Assembly (NCBI GenBank): GCA_046295215.1
Contig: JBKBNP010000005.1
Span: 1-64,000 of the forward strand
DNA length: 64,000 nucleotides
Source: Szabonella sp046295215
GTDB taxonomy: Bacteria; Pseudomonadota; Alphaproteobacteria; Rhodobacterales; Rhodobacteraceae
Reading direction: 5' to 3'
In this document: positions 60,306-64,000 of the stretch, piece after piece
How the letters are laid out: the number at the start of each line of letters is the position of its first letter
Numbering within the stretch: position 1 is the stretch's first letter
Position numbers and translations under genes: made by a program
Notes under the pieces: generated by a model
The model's input: only the letters and a program-made list of their open reading frames with translations
The model's database searches: none
Told to the model about the DNA's origin: nothing

Positions 60306-60519
60306 CGGCACTGTCCTCCTTCCCCTCTTCGCCGGGCGGCGGGCCGGGGATCGGCCTATCTGGGGGTTGCGGACCATCGGTTCAAGAACGCCGCTACCAT
60401 CTCCCAATGAACGAATGATGATCGTGGTTCCGTCGCGCGACCAGATCTGTGTCAGCGGCCTCACGCATATGTCAGCGTTTGTGACGCATTTTTCCGCCCT
60501 TTCAAGGGCTTTGACCGGA
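60306..60519. other. rpoH-rluD intergenic region
   Basis: About 214 bases upstream of rpoH on the minus strand and downstream of rluD. A small GCCCT-TTCA-AGGGC hairpin (60500-60513) lies near the rluD stop but is not followed by a T-run. No convincing sigma-70 or heat-shock promoter pair was recognised. Confidence 0.4.
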
Positions 60520-61572
60520 TCAGGGCACCCGGTCCTGCCCTGTCGCGCGCAACGCCCCGATCAGCGCCTCCATGTCGGTCGGCAGGGGGGAGGCGAATTC
60601 CAGACGCTCGGCTGTCACCGGATGGTCGAACCCCAGCGTTGCCGCATGCAGCGCCTGCCGGGTGAACCCCTCCACCGCCAGAACCCCGGCCGCGCCCACC
60701 GCCTTGGCCGCCAGCCGCCGCTTGCCTCCATAGACCGGATCACCGATCAGCCCATGGCCCGCATGGGCCAGATGCACGCGGATCTGATGCGTGCGTCCGG
60801 TTTCCAGCCAACATTCCACCAGCGCCGCCGCCGGAGGTGTACCGAAAGGCTCCAGCACCCGCGCGCGTGTCACGGCATGCCGCCCCGTCCCGTCGGCGCA
60901 GACCGCCTGCCGCTGGCGGTCGGTGCGGTGCCGGGCCAGTCCGGTGCGGATGCAGATGATCCCGCCCGGCTCGAAACCCAGTCCCTGCACGCCCCGCAGG
61001 CGCGGATCGGCGGCATCGGGCACACCATGGGTCACCGCCAGATAGCGGCGGTTGACAGTGTGGGCCTCGAATTGCGCGGCAAGGCCGTGATGCGCACGGT
61101 CGGATTTTGCCACCACCAGAAACCCGCTGGTGTCCTTGTCGATGCGGTGGACGATGCCGGGGCGTTTTTCGCCGCCCACTCCGGACAGATTGCCGCCGAA
61201 ATGATGCAGCAGAGCATTGACCAGCGTGCCCGTCCACGATCCCGGCGCGGGGTGGACGACCATCCCCGCAGGCTTGTCGATCACGATGAGGTCGTCATCC
61301 TCCCAGATCACCGACAGGGGAATATCCTCGGGCAGCGTATCCACCTCGGCGGCCGGTTCCAGCATCAGCGCGTAGTCCTGCCCTTCGGTCACCCGCGCCT
61401 TGGGGTCGGTCACCGCTACACCCTCCAGCGTCACCGCCCCTTCGGTAATCATCCGCATCAGGCGCGAGCGCGACAGCGCCGCCTGCTCTGGCACATCGCG
61501 CGCCAGCGCCTTATCAAGGCGGTCGGGGGGATCTTCCCCGATCGTCACGATCAGAACGGAAGGCAGAGGCAT
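60520..61572 (-). CDS. rluD: Ribosomal large subunit pseudouridine synthase RluD
   Basis: Pseudouridine synthase of 350 residues acting on 23S rRNA. An S4-like N-terminal domain (DRLDKALARDVPEQAALSRS) is followed by the catalytic motif GIVHRIDKDTSG with the essential Asp. Further RluA/RluD-family blocks: VNRRYLAVTHG, LETGRTHQIRVHLAHAGHGL and GDPVYGGKRR, and the closing RQALHAATLGFDHP. The start ATG shares a CATG with the divergent DUF6476 gene; GGAGCCTGATCC upstream supplies the binding site. Confidence 0.94.
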   Translation of the reverse strand: MPLPSVLIVTIGEDPPDRLDKALARDVPEQAALSRSRLMRMITEGAVTLEGVAVTDPKARVTEGQDYALMLEPAAEVDTLPEDIPLSVIWEDDDLIVIDKPAGMVVHPAPGSWTGTLVNALLHHFGGNLSGVGGEKRPGIVHRIDKDTSGFLVVAKSDRAHHGLAAQFEAHTVNRRYLAVTHGVPDAADPRLRGVQGLGFEPGGIICIRTGLARHRTDRQRQAVCADGTGRHAVTRARVLEPFGTPPAAALVECWLETGRTHQIRVHLAHAGHGLIGDPVYGGKRRLAAKAVGAAGVLAVEGFTRQALHAATLGFDHPVTAERLEFASPLPTDMEALIGALRATGQDRVP

Positions 61573-61882
61573 GGATCAGGCTCCGGAAGAAGAGGTCAGG
61601 CTGCCGCCCGGCCTGCGGTTTCTCAAGGCGCTGGTGATCGTTCTCACGCTGACCCTGATCGGGGGTGTCATAACGGTCGTCGCGGTGATTGTCACCCGGA
61701 TGCCGCAAGCCACGCGCCCGCTGCCCGCCCTGCCCGACGCGGTGCGCCTGCCCGAAGGCACGACGCCGCGCGCGATCACCTTCGGCGAGGGCTGGCTGGG
61801 CGTTGCCACCTCGGATGACCGGTTGCTGGTCTTTGCCCCCGACGGTCGGCTCTTGCAGGAGATTGCGCTGACGCGGCCCTGA
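61571..61882 (+). CDS. DUF6476-type single-pass membrane protein
   Basis: Protein of 103 residues. A short charged N-terminus (MDQAPEEEVRLPPGLRFLKA) precedes a membrane helix (LVIVLTLTLIGGVITVVAVIV), and a mostly soluble C-terminal part ends with ATSDDRLLVFAPDGRLLQEI. This matches a small family found beside rluD in Rhodobacterales (DUF6476). Function unknown. The start codon overlaps the rluD start codon on the opposite strand; GGAAGGCAGAGGC precedes it. Confidence 0.85.
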   Translation: MDQAPEEEVRLPPGLRFLKALVIVLTLTLIGGVITVVAVIVTRMPQATRPLPALPDAVRLPEGTTPRAITFGEGWLGVATSDDRLLVFAPDGRLLQEIALTRP

Positions 61883-61971
61883 CCGACGCCCCACAGCCTG
61901 AGGTTGAGATTGACAGGCACAGGCACGCCCCATCAACTGCACCGCAGGCACCGTATCGGAGAAGCAGCATC

Positions 61972-63861
61972 TTGTCGGCCCGACCAGACCAATCGGATGA
62001 GATCGTCCGTCAGCTCGATCTGATCTGGCGTGAGCGCTGGCTGCGGATCGGCCTGACCAATTTCGCCTATGCGCTTTGCGTCATCTTCATCCCGGTCTGG
62101 ATCGCGCTGGCCTGCGCGGTCGTCAACCTGGCGGCCGAGATCCTGTCGATGCGCCTCATGCGCGGTCTTGATCCGCGCGGGCATGTCTGGCGCCACCGGA
62201 TTGTCCTGATGCTCAACTTCCTGATGGAATTCGCCTTTGCGCTGGCTCCGGTTCTGGTCTGGCACAGTCAGGAGGCCTATGCCAAGCCCTTTGCCGTTGG
62301 CATGGTGATGACCACCCTGTTGCAGGTGGCAACCGTGCGCGCATTGCATTTGCCGATCGGTCTGGCGGGGTTCGCGGGGGTCGCGGCGGCCGTTCTGCCC
62401 GGCAACGCGATCTACTGGATCGCGCGGGACGACCTCTCGGGGCTGGTTCTGTCCACGCTCTGCGCGGCGGGCGGTCTGACCTATGCGCTGGTGGCCCTGC
62501 TGTCCAATCACCGGCTGAACGCCGAAAGCATCGATGCGCGCAGAAAGGCCCTGGCCGGGGAACGCGCGAAGGGGCAGTTCCTGGCACAGATGAGCCATGA
62601 GTTGCGCACCCCCCTGAATGCGATCCTCGGCATGGGTCATGCCGAAATGCGCCGCAGCCGGGACATGCTCAGCCAGCAACGGCTGTCCGTTCTGATGGCC
62701 TCCGCAGAGGGGCTCTCGACCATTCTCGACGATATTCTGGATCTGTCGGCAATTCAGGAGGGACGGATGCCGATCCGCCGCCAGCCGATCCGGCCCAAGC
62801 GCGAGATCGAGGCGACACTCGCCCTGTTCCAGCCCGACATCGAAGCGGCGGGTCTTCACCTGACGACCCGGATCGACGGCAACCTTGCGGGGCGGGCGAT
62901 GGTCGATCCGCACCGGTTGCGCCAATGCCTTTCGAACCTGTTGTCGAATGCGATCAAGCATACCGCCATCGGGGAGATCCGTGTGACAGCCGGGCGTATC
63001 GTTGCCCCGGACGGGACCGAACTGCTGGAAGTCGAGGTTGCGGACAGTGGCGGGGGCATTCCGCAGCATCTGCATGAGGTGGTTTTCGAACCTTTCTGCA
63101 ATGCCCCCGACCTGCCCCGCCCCGTGCCGAAAGCGCGGTCGGAACAGGCCCCGCATTCCGAATCGCTGGGCGCGAGGACGCATCCGCCCCTGCCTGCGGC
63201 ACAAAGCAACGGGCTTGGCCTTTCGATCAGCCGGGCACTGGCGCGCCAGATGGGCGGCGATCTGGTGATCCGTTCCGCCGCTGCGGACACCGGCAAGAGC
63301 GAGGCGAAGGCTGACAATGCGATACGCGGCGCGGCCTTCCGGCTGACCGTCACCTTGCCACAACTGCCGACTGCGGCGATGGACGCGGATGACGCTGCAA
63401 CCCCTGGGCCCGGAGCCGCCGCCCCTCCGGCGGCGGCCCTGCCGGCGAACCGGCCCGAAAAGGGCCTCCGCGTGCTGGTCGTCGATGACATTGCGACCAA
63501 CCGCCTTGTCGCCTCCACCTATCTGCGCATGCTGGGCGCCAGCATGATCGAAGCGTCAAGCGGCGAAGAGGCCCTGGCCCTGCTGACGGACATGCCGCCC
63601 GATCTGGTGCTTCTGGATATGAACATGCCGCGGATGGACGGCCGAGAGACGGTCCGCCGGATCAGGGCGATGCACGGCCCGGTGGGAACCGTTGCCGTAA
63701 TTGCGATGACGGCGGATGCGTTGAGCGAACATCGCGAGACCTATCTGGCCAGCGGTGTGGACGGATACCTCTCCAAACCGCTCAACCCCGAACGGATGGC
63801 GGCCGAGATTGCGGCCGTTCTGGCCCGCTGCGCAGAACGGAACCAGCCAGAACGGCCATGA
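61972..63861 (+). CDS. Hybrid sensor histidine kinase/response regulator
   Basis: Protein of 629 residues. About five or six membrane helices fill residues 20-175. The HisKA domain has FLAQMSHELRTPLNAILGMG with His209; the HATPase_c domain has LRQCLSNLLSNAIKHTAIGE (N box), DSGGGIP (G1) and GLGLSISRALARQMGGDL. A Pro/Ala linker (about 470-500) leads to a C-terminal receiver domain (about 500-620): VLVVDDIATNR, phospho-acceptor Asp549 in LLDMNMPRMDG, and VDGYLSKPL with the conserved Lys. The start is TTG with GGAGAAG about eight bases upstream; the printed frame has no better ATG nearby. No partner gene is adjacent, so downstream phosphotransfer is unknown. Confidence 0.92.
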   Translation: MSARPDQSDEIVRQLDLIWRERWLRIGLTNFAYALCVIFIPVWIALACAVVNLAAEILSMRLMRGLDPRGHVWRHRIVLMLNFLMEFAFALAPVLVWHSQEAYAKPFAVGMVMTTLLQVATVRALHLPIGLAGFAGVAAAVLPGNAIYWIARDDLSGLVLSTLCAAGGLTYALVALLSNHRLNAESIDARRKALAGERAKGQFLAQMSHELRTPLNAILGMGHAEMRRSRDMLSQQRLSVLMASAEGLSTILDDILDLSAIQEGRMPIRRQPIRPKREIEATLALFQPDIEAAGLHLTTRIDGNLAGRAMVDPHRLRQCLSNLLSNAIKHTAIGEIRVTAGRIVAPDGTELLEVEVADSGGGIPQHLHEVVFEPFCNAPDLPRPVPKARSEQAPHSESLGARTHPPLPAAQSNGLGLSISRALARQMGGDLVIRSAAADTGKSEAKADNAIRGAAFRLTVTLPQLPTAAMDADDAATPGPGAAAPPAAALPANRPEKGLRVLVVDDIATNRLVASTYLRMLGASMIEASSGEEALALLTDMPPDLVLLDMNMPRMDGRETVRRIRAMHGPVGTVAVIAMTADALSEHRETYLASGVDGYLSKPLNPERMAAEIAAVLARCAERNQPERP

Positions 63862-64000
63862 CCTGAACGGCAGGCGCGTTGCGCGGACCCCTTTGCCGGT
63901 CCTGACCGACCGACATGCCCATCTTGTCAACCCCGCCAAGGGGCAAGCTGTGGCAGGAACAGCAGGCCAGTTCTCCCGAACCGGAAAAGACCGGATCGCT
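63862..64000. other. Right-edge sequence without a recognised gene
   Basis: The last 139 bases after the hybrid kinase contain no reading frame or motif that I can support. A gene may begin beyond the window. Confidence 0.4.

Noticed and set aside
60500..60513. GCCCT-TTCA-AGGGC hairpin near the rluD stop as rluD terminator
   Set aside because: Short stem and no T-run in the direction of transcription.
1..64000. CRISPR arrays, rRNA genes, intact insertion sequences or prophage
   Set aside because: No regularly spaced direct repeats, rRNA sequence, transposase or phage structural genes were seen on either strand.

Overview
The window is a high-GC chromosomal segment of an alphaproteobacterium, most likely a Rhodobacter-like member of the Rhodobacterales (Paracoccaceae). 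The evidence is a complete 14-subunit nuo operon interspersed with extra reading frames and followed by birA, coaX and rnj; NuoE with an alphaproteobacterial helix-hairpin-helix tail; DUF5337, DUF6476 and Hint_2 family proteins; an RpoH-type sigma factor; and dense ATGA-type gene overlaps. No CRISPR array, rRNA or intact mobile element was found. The only mobile-element trace is a truncated integrase fragment at the left edge.

Layout. 1-0.7 kb: integrase remnant. 0.7-3.4 kb (minus): tatA-tatB-tatC and a DUF815-type ATPase, with a divergent YafY-type regulator sharing an intergenic region that holds an inverted repeat. 3.9-8.4 kb (minus): an unrecognised large membrane protein, an orphan Fe/spermidine-type ABC ATPase, a histidine phosphatase-like protein and an atypical SDR. 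8.6-16.4 kb (plus): a Hint-domain protein, prfC, a tight four-gene cluster (methyltransferase, P-loop protein, unknown, glycosyltransferase) and a DEAD-box RNA helicase that ends at a strong bidirectional terminator. 16.5-38.6 kb (minus): nuoA to nuoN with nine non-Nuo reading frames, then birA, coaX and rnj. 38.7-45.9 kb (minus): a leucine/isovalerate catabolic (liu) operon, preceded by a TetR-style palindrome. 46-49.8 kb: kdsA and a two-component system. 49.9-51.9 kb: a surface-lipoprotein candidate followed by a Slam-type (DUF560) outer-membrane translocon. 52-57 kb: tRNA-Thr, a ligase-associated exonuclease and ATP-dependent DNA ligase pair, and an M3 oligopeptidase. 57-64 kb: a B12-binding-like (SCHIC-like) regulator, a Gfo/Idh/MocA dehydrogenase, rpoH, rluD head-to-head with a DUF6476 protein, and a hybrid histidine kinase.

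Functional links. BirA, downstream of nuo, should biotinylate the MccA subunit of the liu operon. The liu enzymes take isovaleryl-CoA to acetoacetate and acetyl-CoA. Complex I re-oxidises NADH. The lipoprotein/Slam pair looks like a two-gene surface-display system.

The most interesting signals are the lipoprotein-Slam pair with a strong hairpin between its genes, the low-GC reading frame and the sulfotransferase spliced into the nuo operon, the NuoE tail duplicated in a neighbouring membrane protein, a dispersed hairpin repeat (four clear copies) that supplies the C-terminus of the DNA ligase, and a pair of divergent genes whose start codons share one CATG. All family assignments come from reading motifs by eye; no database search was run.
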